A stretch of 64,000 bases of DNA, taken from IMG/VR virus record IMGVR_UViG_3300034062_004313, positions 1-64,000 of that record; one strand, given 5' to 3'. Shown here in pieces: positions 16,475 through 24,781 of the stretch. Numbering within the stretch: the first letter of the stretch is position 1; each line of letters opens with the position of its first letter. The stretch comes from a virus. The notes beneath the pieces were generated by a model. That model did not search any database. It was not told the DNA's origin and was given only the letters and a program-made list of their open reading frames with translations. The position numbers were made by a program, and so were the translations under genes.

Positions 16475-16716
16475 TTTACATCATGTTGTGAAATATCTCT
16501 TTCGTTATCATTTGGATTAGTATCATCAAAAAATCCTACTACTTCCAATTGCCATTGTTTAACATCATGTACTTGAGTAGGACATACGTTTGAATAAACC
16601 TTTTGGTAACAATTTCCTTCATCATCGTTACTATATATTATTGGTAAATCCATCCATTCAGGATAAGTTTCTTCTATTTCTAAAATTTCATTTTTTAAAT
16701 CTCTAAGTGTTCTCAT
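16456..16716 (-). CDS. Unknown small protein
   Basis: 86 residues from the ATG at 16716 (MRTLRDLKNEILEIEE...), preferred over one at 16764 because that would overlap the upstream gene by 62 nt. N-terminal helix, then YPEWMDLPIIYSNDDEGNCY, a strand-turn also seen in small uncharacterised phage proteins. Function unknown. Confidence 0.55.
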   Translation of the reverse strand: MRTLRDLKNEILEIEETYPEWMDLPIIYSNDDEGNCYQKVYSNVCPTQVHDVKQWQLEVVGFFDDTNPNDNERDISQHDVNCICIN

Positions 16717-17095
16717 TTCTATATTCTTTTTCACGTTCAAAAATATTTTTCCATTTATCCGCATTTTGGTACTTCTCAGTTCTATCTTCCCAATATTTTA
16801 TAAGAGCATCTAAATGACCATCATCAATTTCTTTTAATAATACCCATATGGTTTTAGGAAGAATTTCTCCATCTTTATTTCTATTTTTGCCCCATTTTAC
16901 AACGACTCTTTGTTTTTCAATGTCATCTGTATCTTCTAAAGACATATCTGTATAATTTTCTCCTATTCTACGAAGATAGGAAACTCCTCCATCAACTCCA
17001 CATTTCCCACATTTACACATATTGAAATCATGTCTATGAATTGACTGAATTATATCATTACAATTGTTACATTTTATTATATTTGCTGTTATCAT
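16703..17095 (-). CDS. DUF7695-like zinc-binding phage protein
   Basis: 130 residues. The N-terminal IIKCNNCNDIIQSIHRHDFN, followed by CKCGKCGVDGGVSYLRRIG, contains two Cys pairs, an RHDF motif and VDGG.YLRR, a pattern common to a widespread small phage protein family (DUF7695) of unknown function. The C-terminal half is a charged helix. Overlaps the GIY-YIG gene by 4 nt. Confidence 0.65.
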   Translation of the reverse strand: MITANIIKCNNCNDIIQSIHRHDFNMCKCGKCGVDGGVSYLRRIGENYTDMSLEDTDDIEKQRVVVKWGKNRNKDGEILPKTIWVLLKEIDDGHLDALIKYWEDRTEKYQNADKWKNIFEREKEYRNENT

Positions 17096-18036
17096 AAATC
17101 TTTTATGTTTATTTTAAAGAAACATTCTTGCATTCCATCAAATTTAATTTTAGGAATGTATTTATTTTCTTTATTTATTTTCTTTAATTTTTGCTCTAAT
17201 TTAAAAATATAATCAGGTTCATTTTTAATTTCTTTTAAAATTTCATAATTATAAGGAATACTATGTGCTCTTTTATCTGTTTTTAAAAAAGTTCTACCAA
17301 TTTTATAAAATTCTTCATTTTCATTCCAGCATTTGATAATATAAACTTTAAAAGAATCAAAATTTTTACTTTTCTTACCAGCATTTTCCCAATTTGTTAA
17401 ACTCCAACCAACTGGATTCTCTGAATTAATTTGTTTTAATTTTTCAAATCCACATTTAGGACATCCTCCTCCTACTAAATGTAAATTAGTAGTTTGTTTA
17501 AACTCTCCATGAATAGGACAAATTATCGAAATCTTTATTTCTTGATTTTTATAATTTAATTTACTATAATTATATGTATCACCATGAATTTCTTTTGCTT
17601 GATTTATGAAGTATTTATTTTTATCTAATGCAGTTTGTATAGATGGTATAACTTTATTTAATAAATGGTATTTTTTAATTTTACATAAACCATATTTAGT
17701 TTTTACTATTATATATTCTTTTTCTCTTTTTTCGGTTAATATATTTTCATTTGCTATTTCATAATAATTTTTATAATCTGGAAAAACTTTAAATAATTCT
17801 TTTTCAAAAAGAGATAATTTATTTAAACATGAAAAAGGACTAACTTTTCCATACTTTAATAAATTTGCTTTAAGCACTTCATACAAATTATCATTTTCAT
17901 CTTTTACAATTATAAATGATTTAGAATTTTGACTATTTACTTTATTAGAAATTTTTATTATTTCTAAATTGGATTTAGGAAAATTTTTATAAAATCTAAT
18001 TTTAAATTCTTCCAAAGTTAACTCATTGTATCTCAT
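17092..18036 (-). CDS. Free-standing GIY-YIG homing-type endonuclease
   Basis: 314 residues. The middle contains a zinc-hook DNA-binding unit typical of phage homing nucleases: HGDTYNYSKLNYKN, ICPIHGEFKQTTNLHL, GGGCPKCGFEK (about residues 145-198). The C-terminal part begins FKVYIIKCWNENEEFYKIGRT, a T5orf172/Mug113-like GIY-YIG core with the Arg in IGRT. It is not in an intron; it sits as an intergenic mobile gene downstream of the RecE-like exonuclease gene. Lower G+C and Lys/Asn-rich codon use than its neighbours are consistent with independent mobility. Preceded by the palindrome cluster at 18061-18134 and a weak promoter at 18172-18200. Confidence 0.75.
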   Translation of the reverse strand: MRYNELTLEEFKIRFYKNFPKSNLEIIKISNKVNSQNSKSFIIVKDENDNLYEVLKANLLKYGKVSPFSCLNKLSLFEKELFKVFPDYKNYYEIANENILTEKREKEYIIVKTKYGLCKIKKYHLLNKVIPSIQTALDKNKYFINQAKEIHGDTYNYSKLNYKNQEIKISIICPIHGEFKQTTNLHLVGGGCPKCGFEKLKQINSENPVGWSLTNWENAGKKSKNFDSFKVYIIKCWNENEEFYKIGRTFLKTDKRAHSIPYNYEILKEIKNEPDYIFKLEQKLKKINKENKYIPKIKFDGMQECFFKINIKDL

Positions 18037-18060
18037 AAATAAAAAATCTTCAAATTAAAA

Positions 18061-18134
18061 CACGTAGTACCAGTACGTGAATTTAAAATGAAGATTAATA
18101 AGTTTAATATTAGTAAACTGGTACTTTACAGTAC
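18061..18134. repeat. Palindrome cluster with four GTAC sites
   Basis: CACGTA-N7-TACGTG forms an inverted repeat at 18061-18079. AGTACCAGT (18066-18074) is repeated inverted as ACTGGTACT (18117-18125). GTAC occurs at 18067, 18073, 18121 and 18131. The cluster lies in the 222-base gap between 18036 and 18259 upstream of the endonuclease gene. It could be an operator or structured RNA leader; no known regulator matches. Confidence 0.5.
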
Positions 18135-18171
18135 TAATATACAACATTATAAGATATTAACCAAATTTATT

Positions 18172-18200
18172 TTTTTATTATACATGTCCGTCAGGACAAA
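18172..18200 (-). promoter_or_regulatory. Possible promoter for the GIY-YIG gene
   Basis: On the - strand TTTG (18200-18197), a 17-base spacer and TAAATTTG (18179-18172). The -7 box is identical to that of recA, but the spacer is two bases short of the usual range. A small hairpin (TGTCC/GGACA, 18184-18197) overlaps it. Confidence 0.45.
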
Positions 18201-18205
18201 TCATT

Positions 18206-18262
18206 TTATTTACTACTATCATGATTCATATAATTTTCAATCTCTTTTAATAATTTATTCAT
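18206..18262 (-). CDS. Possible 18-aa peptide
   Basis: ATG overlaps the stop of the exonuclease gene (ATGA at 18262-18259) and opens 18 codons (MNKLLKEIENYMNHDSSK). Coupling is suggestive; length is too short to be sure. Confidence 0.3.
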   Translation of the reverse strand: MNKLLKEIENYMNHDSSK

Positions 18263-19359
18263 GATTCAATTAATTCAAAGTTTGGTATTGTAATTTTTCC
18301 TTGATTTCTAAAATTCTCTACACTCATATCCCAAAGATTATTTTCTGTAGAAAACTGTAATTCTTCTATTAATTGTAGTATCCCTTTATATCTTTTATTC
18401 CCAACTTTAAAACCAGTCCAACCACCATGAAGATTATCTTCTGTAACCTTATATAACAGGGGTTGCATGTAGTTGTTATAATCAGATACAATAAAGTTAA
18501 ATTCAGGAACCACTTCATAATCTTTATATTTTGGATGGTCATTGAAATGTTGCACTGCTCCGAAAAAATATAAACTGCTTTGCAAATAATATCCATCATC
18601 CAAATAATTCCATTGGAAATTATCTATAAAGGATGACACTTTATAATCATCCAAGTATATCTTTTTAACACTATCATCTATTCTACCTTGGTCTAATTCC
18701 ATTTTCATAGGTAAACCATATACATCAAAAAGAATTGGATACTTCACAATTTTATTTTGCCATAACACTTCATTTCTTGTACCTACACTACTCTTTAAAG
18801 CTTGTACTATAGAGTCACTTTTCTGTTCTTCTTCTAATGTAATAATGGTTTTTCCAATAGAGTTTAACTTTTCTTTAAAGTATTCTTCTCCTTCTACTTC
18901 AAAACGTGTGTAAAATGTATCTTCCTTACTTTTTACAGAACCACCATTAGATTCACATAATGCTTTATATGCTTCTGAAAAACGGCTGGAGAAATCACTT
19001 GTACAAACACCATCTTCCATATCTCTAACTGTATAATCAAAAAGAAAATTAGTAAGTGTGAGCATTTGTCCACTTGGAACGGATGCTTCTGTACGTACAA
19101 AGAGATTATGAAAATTTGCAGGGTCAGTTAACTGAATATCAATAAGATTACCCATACGTATATATGGGCTTGCTGCTTTAGCTCTTTCATCTTTTTCAAT
19201 TGCATCTACATCCTTGAGTACTTTTAATTTGTAATACTCTTTTTTATCTTTACCAAACTTCTTCAAATCGCTATAAGAAAGTCTATCAATTTGCCTATAT
19301 CCTTCTATAGTATTTTCTGCTTGTAATTCCTGTGTTTTTAATCTACTGCTTTTACTCAT
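18259..19359 (-). CDS. PD-(D/E)XK exonuclease, RecE/exonuclease VIII-like
   Basis: 366 residues. The core MKMELDQGRIDDSVKKIYLD, followed directly by DYKVS (about residues 229-253), has the order hydrophobic-x-LD ... DYK of the PD-(D/E)XK superfamily as in RecE and crAss-type phage nucleases; an upstream RMGNLID provides the early Gly/acid motif. N-terminal LSYSDLKKFGKDKKEYY matches the LS.S.lk.f..sP..Y opening of RecE-like proteins. It would resect DNA ends to give 3' tails for the phage RecA. It overlaps the upstream 88-codon gene by 4 nt and sits three genes downstream of DNA polymerase. Confidence 0.72.
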   Translation of the reverse strand: MSKSSRLKTQELQAENTIEGYRQIDRLSYSDLKKFGKDKKEYYKLKVLKDVDAIEKDERAKAASPYIRMGNLIDIQLTDPANFHNLFVRTEASVPSGQMLTLTNFLFDYTVRDMEDGVCTSDFSSRFSEAYKALCESNGGSVKSKEDTFYTRFEVEGEEYFKEKLNSIGKTIITLEEEQKSDSIVQALKSSVGTRNEVLWQNKIVKYPILFDVYGLPMKMELDQGRIDDSVKKIYLDDYKVSSFIDNFQWNYLDDGYYLQSSLYFFGAVQHFNDHPKYKDYEVVPEFNFIVSDYNNYMQPLLYKVTEDNLHGGWTGFKVGNKRYKGILQLIEELQFSTENNLWDMSVENFRNQGKITIPNFELIES

Positions 19360-19622
19360 TTTTCAAATTTATCATTCCTGTTTTCAAAATCATAATCTAC
19401 ATATTCCAAATTCAAACTCTTAGCTAAATATGTTCCTACATTATCAATTGCTTCTTTAGCTTCTTGTAAAATCTCATCTGTATCAATATTACACTCCACT
19501 CTAACTGTTTCAGTTCTTTCTAAAAAGAATATCACTTCTACATCTCTGTAATACTTCTCTATTTTTAATTCATTATATGGAGCATTAATATCATGTTCTG
19601 CTCCTTGTGGTAAATTGCTCAT
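19356..19622 (-). CDS. Unknown small protein
   Basis: 88 residues; beta-rich N-terminal half (VEVIFFLERTETVRVECNID) followed by an acidic helix. Coupled by ATGA to the exonuclease gene, so perhaps an accessory to it. Not recognised. Confidence 0.5.
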   Translation of the reverse strand: MSNLPQGAEHDINAPYNELKIEKYYRDVEVIFFLERTETVRVECNIDTDEILQEAKEAIDNVGTYLAKSLNLEYVDYDFENRNDKFEK

Positions 19623-19624
19623 AA

Positions 19625-19813
19625 TTATTTTTCTTTTAATTGTTCAATAAAATCTGCTAATTCTAAAAATTGTTGGTAATCAAACCAAATTTCTTTTTTA
19701 CATTCATCTAATTCGTCATTAAATACTAATTGTATAATACTGGCTGTAGAATGATTAATAAATTCAAATGTATGTCTTACACTTTTACTATGTACTATAC
19801 TAAAATCTATCAT
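19625..19813 (-). CDS. Unknown small protein
   Basis: 62 residues with a compact alpha/beta pattern (FINHSTASIIQLVFNDELDE). Two and three nt from its neighbours. Function unknown. Confidence 0.5.
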   Translation of the reverse strand: MIDFSIVHSKSVRHTFEFINHSTASIIQLVFNDELDECKKEIWFDYQQFLELADFIEQLKEK

Positions 19814-19816
19814 AAT

Positions 19817-20275
19817 TTATTTATTTAATAAGTGTTTATAAACTTTACAAGAAATCCATTTGTTATAAGAATCTATTAATAAAACTCTTTCCATAAATTG
19901 CCAATAAGCTTCAAAGTATGTTAATTCAGCTTTTGATTTACAGAAACAAATTATTTCTCTTTTAAAATACTCTTTTCCATAAGTTTTAATATCTTCCAAA
20001 AGTTCTTTCGAACTGCCAAAATATTGAAGCCATCCAGAATCTTTAGTACTTCTTACAACTCTTTGTCTTGTTTTTGTCTCTTTAATTACTTTTTTACTAA
20101 CTTTTTTCTTTGTAGCATGAGTAAATGCTTTTTTTCCTATATAACACTTTCCCCAAAGTTCTTTAGGAATACTCTTATGCTTTATTACAGATATTTTGTA
20201 AATATAACCATAATAACCGATAGGAACATCGTAAAGACATTTTCCACTTAAATCTAACCAACAATTACTCTCCAT
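19817..20275 (-). CDS. GIY-YIG-type nuclease (SegE-like)
   Basis: 152 residues. YGYIYKISVIKHKSIPKELW then GKCYIGKKAF (residues 22-52) is a long-loop GIY-YIG core, followed by a Lys/Arg-rich stretch, GWLQYFGSS (about 88-96) and a helix with the probable catalytic Glu (AELTYFEAYWQF). The same architecture is found in phage SegE-like proteins. Located between the polymerase and the RecE-like gene; a free-standing mobile endonuclease or a repair nuclease are both possible. Confidence 0.7.
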   Translation of the reverse strand: MESNCWLDLSGKCLYDVPIGYYGYIYKISVIKHKSIPKELWGKCYIGKKAFTHATKKKVSKKVIKETKTRQRVVRSTKDSGWLQYFGSSKELLEDIKTYGKEYFKREIICFCKSKAELTYFEAYWQFMERVLLIDSYNKWISCKVYKHLLNK

Positions 20276-20307
20276 ATATTAATACTATTTCTTTATTTTG
20301 TTAATAT

Positions 20308-22410
20308 TTAGTTAAATAAACTAATCTGATTTGGGTCTTTAAACACTTGTTTAACAGACTTTTTTTGTTTTTTAATCTTAGTTATAATTTCCATCACTTT
20401 ATCAATATACCATTGTCTATACACTTTTGATAAATGTTCTTCATGAGATTCTGGAAGGAGTTTGTTACATACCAATTTCTTAAATTCAGCAGGTTGAACT
20501 TCCATATCATTAGCATTTGTTAAAGTTTTATCTTTAACATTCTTCTTAATAATCACTCCATCCTTAGAAACATAATATCTAATCAACTTAGGAAGTTTAG
20601 ATTCTGTACTTTTTCCATCTTTATATGTATATCCAATATGAGTATAAGTACTTCCAGAATTGCTTCTTGCACAAAAATCAAAAATATCCTTGTGATTATT
20701 TATAAAATCATCAACTTCTACATCTTCATTATAATACTTTTGAAGACACAAGGGTACAATAGAGAATGAAGTATTTTTATTTAACTCTTTGTAATATTCA
20801 AAATCCCCCTTCACTTTTAAATCATCATCCTTCCTCTTTGACTTATGTGGTATAAATACTCCATTTGCATATTCACCTATCTTCTTTGCAATATAATCAT
20901 TGACAGAAGTTTGAGCTATCCATGCAAAAACAGTATATTCAAAGTTACCAAGTTCTACATTATCAATTTGTTTTTCTATATCCTTTAGAATTTTAAAGAA
21001 TTCATCCCTTCTATTCTTTTTTACAATAGCATCAAAGCCATCAGTATTAGCACTCACTATTCTAAATCCTTTTTCTAAAAGAATTTCTATAATCATAAGA
21101 ATCTCTAATTGACATCCTACAGTAACTTGCATCATAGCACAAGGGTCTTCTTGCCAATCTCCCTTAGTATTCAATCTACCATAAGCACCACCATTAAGAC
21201 TTAGTTTACCCATCTCTTGTAGAGAATTATACTTAGGTTCTTTAGTATCTTTATAAAGTTGTTTGAATGATAACCTTCTTTGAATCTTACCAACAAGCAT
21301 ACGGTTCCATTCTTTACCTAAATGCCTTGGATATACACCAAACTTTCTCATAGCATTTGGATATTGAGAACCTACATCACACTGAATATATTCTTCATCA
21401 TCTAATGGTTCTATATATCTTGGAAGCTCATTACTATGAATACCACCCTTAGCTATAGTTACAGATAATTCATTATTAAACTTATGTAAAAATTCTTGTT
21501 TTTTCTCACCATCCTTTTTAGGAAGTATAGTAGTCTCTCCAATTTTATTTACAAATTCTTTAACTGTTTTTGTAGTAAATTTAGCTGTTTTAGGAAAGAA
21601 TGTTTTATATTTCTTACCATAGAATGTATTTCTTTTCTTTGGTTTTAAATCCTTTTCATCTCTTCCAGACATTTCCATGTAATCCTTCTTATTCCACTCT
21701 GCACCTATTTTAACATCATCCCAATTTAAACAATTCAGCCCCACTTCTTCTTTTATAATAAATCTATCTTTAATTTTATCTTTTCCTTCATATTGTGGAT
21801 GGTCTGTTTCACCAATTGTATAAAGGAAGTGAGTATAAGTATTATCTATATCATTATGACAATAGAATATTAACTTATCCACTTGCTCTGGAGTAAAATC
21901 AATTTGATTTACATCAATATCAAAGTTTTCAATAATTGGAGACCTAACTTCAAATTCTAATTGCTTTAGACTTACTCTCTTATTCTCATTGAAGAAATGC
22001 CAAATTCTTGGTAAATCTAATACTTGCAATGTAAAATGCTCTTCTTTATAAGAAGAAAATATATTGTAATTCTGTCTTTCAATACAATCTGAACCAAATT
22101 CTGATATCTTTGTAGATATTTCTAAATTAGTTAGAGTTGAAAAATTATCAATATTACTAAGTATATATTCTATTATTTGCTGGTCAAAGTTTATTCCATT
22201 ATACCAAACAAAATAGTAATAATCCTTTCTATCATTTAAAAACTTACAAAGACTATATAAATCATTCTGATATTGATTAATTAAGAAATCATACCACTTC
22301 TTTTCTGAAATATCAAAAAAAGATGCTAAAAAACAACCCTTTGGAGTTTCAAGGTCAGAAATGATAGAATGTGTCTTATAATTTATTTGTTTGTTTTGTA
22401 ATGTGTCCAT
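20308..22410 (-). CDS. Family B DNA polymerase with 3'-5' exonuclease
   Basis: 700 residues. Exonuclease motifs: SDLETP (Asp19, Glu21), YNGINFD (70-76) and FYCHNDID (182-189). Polymerase motifs: A, QCDVGSQYP (343-351); B, KLSLNGGAYG (402-411); C, SANTDGFD (453-460). In motif C the usual DTD is NTD, so only the second Asp is kept. Short relative to cellular PolB and with insertions like those of Bacteroidota phage polymerases. This is the replicative polymerase working with the primase (38755), DnaB-like helicase (56388), SSB-like protein (45406) and RecA. Overlaps the upstream gene by 28 nt. Confidence 0.9.
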   Translation of the reverse strand: MDTLQNKQINYKTHSIISDLETPKGCFLASFFDISEKKWYDFLINQYQNDLYSLCKFLNDRKDYYYFVWYNGINFDQQIIEYILSNIDNFSTLTNLEISTKISEFGSDCIERQNYNIFSSYKEEHFTLQVLDLPRIWHFFNENKRVSLKQLEFEVRSPIIENFDIDVNQIDFTPEQVDKLIFYCHNDIDNTYTHFLYTIGETDHPQYEGKDKIKDRFIIKEEVGLNCLNWDDVKIGAEWNKKDYMEMSGRDEKDLKPKKRNTFYGKKYKTFFPKTAKFTTKTVKEFVNKIGETTILPKKDGEKKQEFLHKFNNELSVTIAKGGIHSNELPRYIEPLDDEEYIQCDVGSQYPNAMRKFGVYPRHLGKEWNRMLVGKIQRRLSFKQLYKDTKEPKYNSLQEMGKLSLNGGAYGRLNTKGDWQEDPCAMMQVTVGCQLEILMIIEILLEKGFRIVSANTDGFDAIVKKNRRDEFFKILKDIEKQIDNVELGNFEYTVFAWIAQTSVNDYIAKKIGEYANGVFIPHKSKRKDDDLKVKGDFEYYKELNKNTSFSIVPLCLQKYYNEDVEVDDFINNHKDIFDFCARSNSGSTYTHIGYTYKDGKSTESKLPKLIRYYVSKDGVIIKKNVKDKTLTNANDMEVQPAEFKKLVCNKLLPESHEEHLSKVYRQWYIDKVMEIITKIKKQKKSVKQVFKDPNQISLFN

Positions 22411-22970
22411 AATATTGCTTGAGCTTCATTTCCTAATAACTTATTTTTCTTAGCAAATTTAAGAGTTTCCACTCTTAAAAATTCATATTGTTTCTCTGTA
22501 ACTGTTTTAAGTTTTGTTAAACCTGTACAAATTGAAATATGATGTGTATCTATTGTAACATATGTATTATCATATGGATTTAAAATATTGTTAAAGAAAC
22601 TAATTATTTTTGGTCCACCTAACATCCTTTCTATAAAACCTTTCCTATCTTTATAAAGATGAGTAAAATTATATATCATTGTAGCTTTTCCAGACATCAT
22701 TTTAGTATGTCTAATATAATCACATCTACTATCTAAAGCTTCTTTTACTAATTCTAAATTATGTTCCCAACTCTTTTGAGGTGACAATGCTGCTAACATT
22801 CCTACTACTATTTCTAATGGGATATTATGAATATCAGCTAAGTCCTGACAAATGTTGTGTGCTTCCCAATACCACTTTATACCTTCTATGTAAGTAGAAA
22901 GAGACACTCCAAGGAGCATCTCTTCCAAATTCTCTTGTACTACATCACTATTATAATTAAATTTAATCAT
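22383..22970 (-). CDS. Phage protein of the DUF7178 type (HhH-glycosylase-like pattern)
   Basis: 195 residues. The pattern GMLAALSPQKSWEHNLELVK (about 58-77), GGPKIISFFNNIL (about 118-130) and VTIDTHHISICTGL (137-150) matches a widespread phage family that pairs an ALSPxxxWxxN helix with GPKxxxFxxN and a VTxDxHxxR strand. The layout resembles a helix-hairpin-helix DNA glycosylase, but the enzyme activity is unproven; the final Arg of the usual D.W..R is replaced. Directly upstream of DNA polymerase with overlap, suggesting a replication or repair role. Confidence 0.6.
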   Translation of the reverse strand: MIKFNYNSDVVQENLEEMLLGVSLSTYIEGIKWYWEAHNICQDLADIHNIPLEIVVGMLAALSPQKSWEHNLELVKEALDSRCDYIRHTKMMSGKATMIYNFTHLYKDRKGFIERMLGGPKIISFFNNILNPYDNTYVTIDTHHISICTGLTKLKTVTEKQYEFLRVETLKFAKKNKLLGNEAQAILWTHYKTNK

Positions 22971-23328
22971 CTACATCTCTTATTAATTTGTTAAAATAAT
23001 TTTCTGATTCCAATAAATAATTTTCAATAATTTTCAACCTCTTTTTAGTTAGAGGTTTTAATAGTTCTATACTACAAACTATATAGTTATCTTCCATTTG
23101 CCTTTCTTTTACCCAATATTCCCAACCAGAAATGTCACACCAAAAATATATTTTAGCAAAACTCCATTCTTTCTTTCTATTATCAATAGAATCTTCTACT
23201 TTATTGTATCCTTTTTCAGATAATCCACTTCCCCATGACATAATAAAATTATCAATATCATAGATATTATCACAATCTGAACATAGGTTTATATCAAATC
23301 CGCTTATTTCAAATTTCATCACATCCAT
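22963..23328 (-). CDS. Unknown protein
   Basis: 121 residues, Trp/Asp/Cys-rich (NLCSDCDNIYDIDNFIMSWG; FWCDISGWEYWVKERQ). Overlaps both neighbours by 8-10 nt. Not recognised. Confidence 0.5.
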   Translation of the reverse strand: MDVMKFEISGFDINLCSDCDNIYDIDNFIMSWGSGLSEKGYNKVEDSIDNRKKEWSFAKIYFWCDISGWEYWVKERQMEDNYIVCSIELLKPLTKKRLKIIENYLLESENYFNKLIRDVDD

Positions 23329-23564
23329 CCTTCTTTAAGTTTTACAATCTTATTTCCTTTATTTTCCCATTTTTCAAACCATTCTCCCCATTCTCCTCTT
23401 TTACTCCTTATTACTATACAATAAGCACATTCTCCTTTTAAGAGTTCATTTTTCAATTCTTCTTTTAAAAGACGATAATTCTTTTTCCTAATTGTATTTT
23501 TAGAAAATGGTTCTCCCCAATCACTATAAGAATAGCTTGTAAATTGTGGTTTAAATCTACTCAT
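23319..23564 (-). CDS. Unknown basic protein
   Basis: 81 residues, basic and aromatic, with repeated WGE (SDWGEPF, GEWGEWFEKWENKGNK). Possibly nucleic-acid binding. Overlaps the upstream gene by 4 nt. Confidence 0.5.
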   Translation of the reverse strand: MSRFKPQFTSYSYSDWGEPFSKNTIRKKNYRLLKEELKNELLKGECAYCIVIRSKRGEWGEWFEKWENKGNKIVKLKEGWM

Positions 23565-23779
23565 ATCACTTCTATTATTTTTGATTTATATTTATCAAAG
23601 TATTCTACTATTACAAATTGAACAATATTATAAAATTTTTTCAAGCGTAATGAATTATTTCTTTTATCTTCTAAATAATTTTTAAGTTGCTCTATTGATT
23701 CAAATAAATGTTCACCTTTTCTGCTACCATTCTTTTTTAATGTTCCGTTATCATAATAATATAATCTTATATCTCTCAT
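23561..23779 (-). CDS. Unknown basic protein
   Basis: 72 residues from the ATG at 23779, which overlaps the upstream stop as ATGA; an earlier ATG at 23803 would overlap by 28 nt. Basic middle (KKNGSRKGEHLFESIEQLK). Not recognised. Confidence 0.5.
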   Translation of the reverse strand: MRDIRLYYYDNGTLKKNGSRKGEHLFESIEQLKNYLEDKRNNSLRLKKFYNIVQFVIVEYFDKYKSKIIEVI

Positions 23780-23979
23780 TCTAAATGATTTATAACTAAA
23801 CAAAATTCATAATCTGCTCTTTCAAAACTTCCATCTACATAATCTGATTCTATAGGAAGACTATAACCATCTTCTGTTTCATGATTATCAAATTTTTCTA
23901 TAGCTTCATCTAAAGAATCTGCATATACTTCAATAGTACTATACACTTCCCAAGTAACAGGTATTTTAAATGGTTTCAT
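23776..23979 (-). CDS. DpnD/PcfM-like small protein
   Basis: 67 residues. KIPVTWEVYSTIEVYADSLD followed by EAIEKF gives the short beta-beta-alpha unit (strand, strand with VxAxSxxEA, helix) of the DpnD/PcfM-like family, followed by an acidic turn and YVDGSFE. Function of the family is unclear. One base from its upstream neighbour. Confidence 0.6.
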   Translation of the reverse strand: MKPFKIPVTWEVYSTIEVYADSLDEAIEKFDNHETEDGYSLPIESDYVDGSFERADYEFCLVINHLE

Positions 23980-23980
23980 T

Positions 23981-24448
23981 TTATTGTTTTATAAATTGTT
24001 TAACAGCATAATCTGGTAATTCATTTCCCCAAGTATGCTCAAATAAATCTTTTGCTAATATCTTTAAACAAAAGTATAATATAACATGTTTAGCTTCTTC
24101 TTCTAAAGAACATGTGAGTACTTTACCAGTATCTTTTTCAAACTTATAATTATCTACTTCTTTCTCAACTACAAATTCATTTCCATTAATCTTAAACTTA
24201 ACAATAATTTTATAATTAAAAGCCATAAAATTTTTAATTAAAAATATTTCACCCTTAACTATGTTATTATCCACTTTAACTTTTGCAATAATATTGTCTA
24301 ATGCTTTTTCTTGAAACTCATTCAGTAATCTTATACTATCATCAGTAGGAGCTTTTTGTTCTTTAACTTCTATTTTATCTGGATAGTGTATATGTGTACT
24401 ATCATCTATATCAAAATAATTCATGATTAATATTAAAATGTTTATCAA
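23981..24448 (-). CDS. Unknown protein
   Basis: 155 residues: N-terminal linker, then a beta-rich middle (VKGEIFLIKNFMAFNYKIIV) and helical C-terminus. Not recognised. Overlaps the upstream gene. Confidence 0.5.
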   Translation of the reverse strand: MINILILIMNYFDIDDSTHIHYPDKIEVKEQKAPTDDSIRLLNEFQEKALDNIIAKVKVDNNIVKGEIFLIKNFMAFNYKIIVKFKINGNEFVVEKEVDNYKFEKDTGKVLTCSLEEEAKHVILYFCLKILAKDLFEHTWGNELPDYAVKQFIKQ

Positions 24449-24572
24449 ATTCTTTAATTATACTCCTAACTAATATATTAGAAGCATCTTCATCAAATAA
24501 TAATGAATGTTCTATTTCTTCTAACTTATCTCTAAAATAGAGAATATCTTCTATTTCGTAATATACGTCCAT
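24411..24572 (-). CDS. Small acidic helical protein
   Basis: 53 residues from the ATG at 24572 (MDVYYEIEDILYF...), 8 nt after the upstream stop. A longer read would need a TTG start and overlap the upstream gene. Charged helices; not recognised. Confidence 0.5.
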   Translation of the reverse strand: MDVYYEIEDILYFRDKLEEIEHSLLFDEDASNILVRSIIKEFDKHFNINHELF

Positions 24573-24580
24573 AATATGTT

Positions 24581-24739
24581 TTAATGAAATTCCCAATAAA
24601 GCTCTTCTAATATTTCTTCCTGTTCTTTATTTAAAACTCCCTGAAAACTATCTTGTAGTGCTAAAACTATTTCCAATTCAGGTAATTTTAAACTTTCTGC
24701 AATTCTTATTATGCAGTCTTCTAATTGTATTTGTCTCAT
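24581..24739 (-). CDS. Small acidic helical protein (52 aa)
   Basis: 52 residues (MRQIQLEDCIIRIAESL...), a clean ATG frame filling the space between the terminator at 24748-24771 and the next gene. Acidic, amphipathic. The start codon directly follows the T tract of that terminator. Confidence 0.6.
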   Translation of the reverse strand: MRQIQLEDCIIRIAESLKLPELEIVLALQDSFQGVLNKEQEEILEELYWEFH

Positions 24740-24747
24740 AATAAAAA

Positions 24748-24771
24748 CACTCCCTATATTTCAAGGGAGTG
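24748..24771 (-). terminator. Rho-independent terminator after the rIIB-like gene
   Basis: 7-bp GC-rich stem CACTCCC / GGGAGTG, 10-base loop, then TTTTTATTATG on the - strand, the final ATG being the start of the 52-codon gene. It lies 11 nt after the rIIB-like stop. Confidence 0.8.
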
Positions 24772-24781
24772 CTGTTTTAAG

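Noticed and set aside
8186-18262. A 14-base sequence TATCATGATTCATA occurs at 8242-8255 and 18217-18230, each inside a tiny ORF before a hairpin/promoter.
   Set aside because: In an AT-rich 64-kb window several 14-base repeats are expected by chance and the alignment does not extend.
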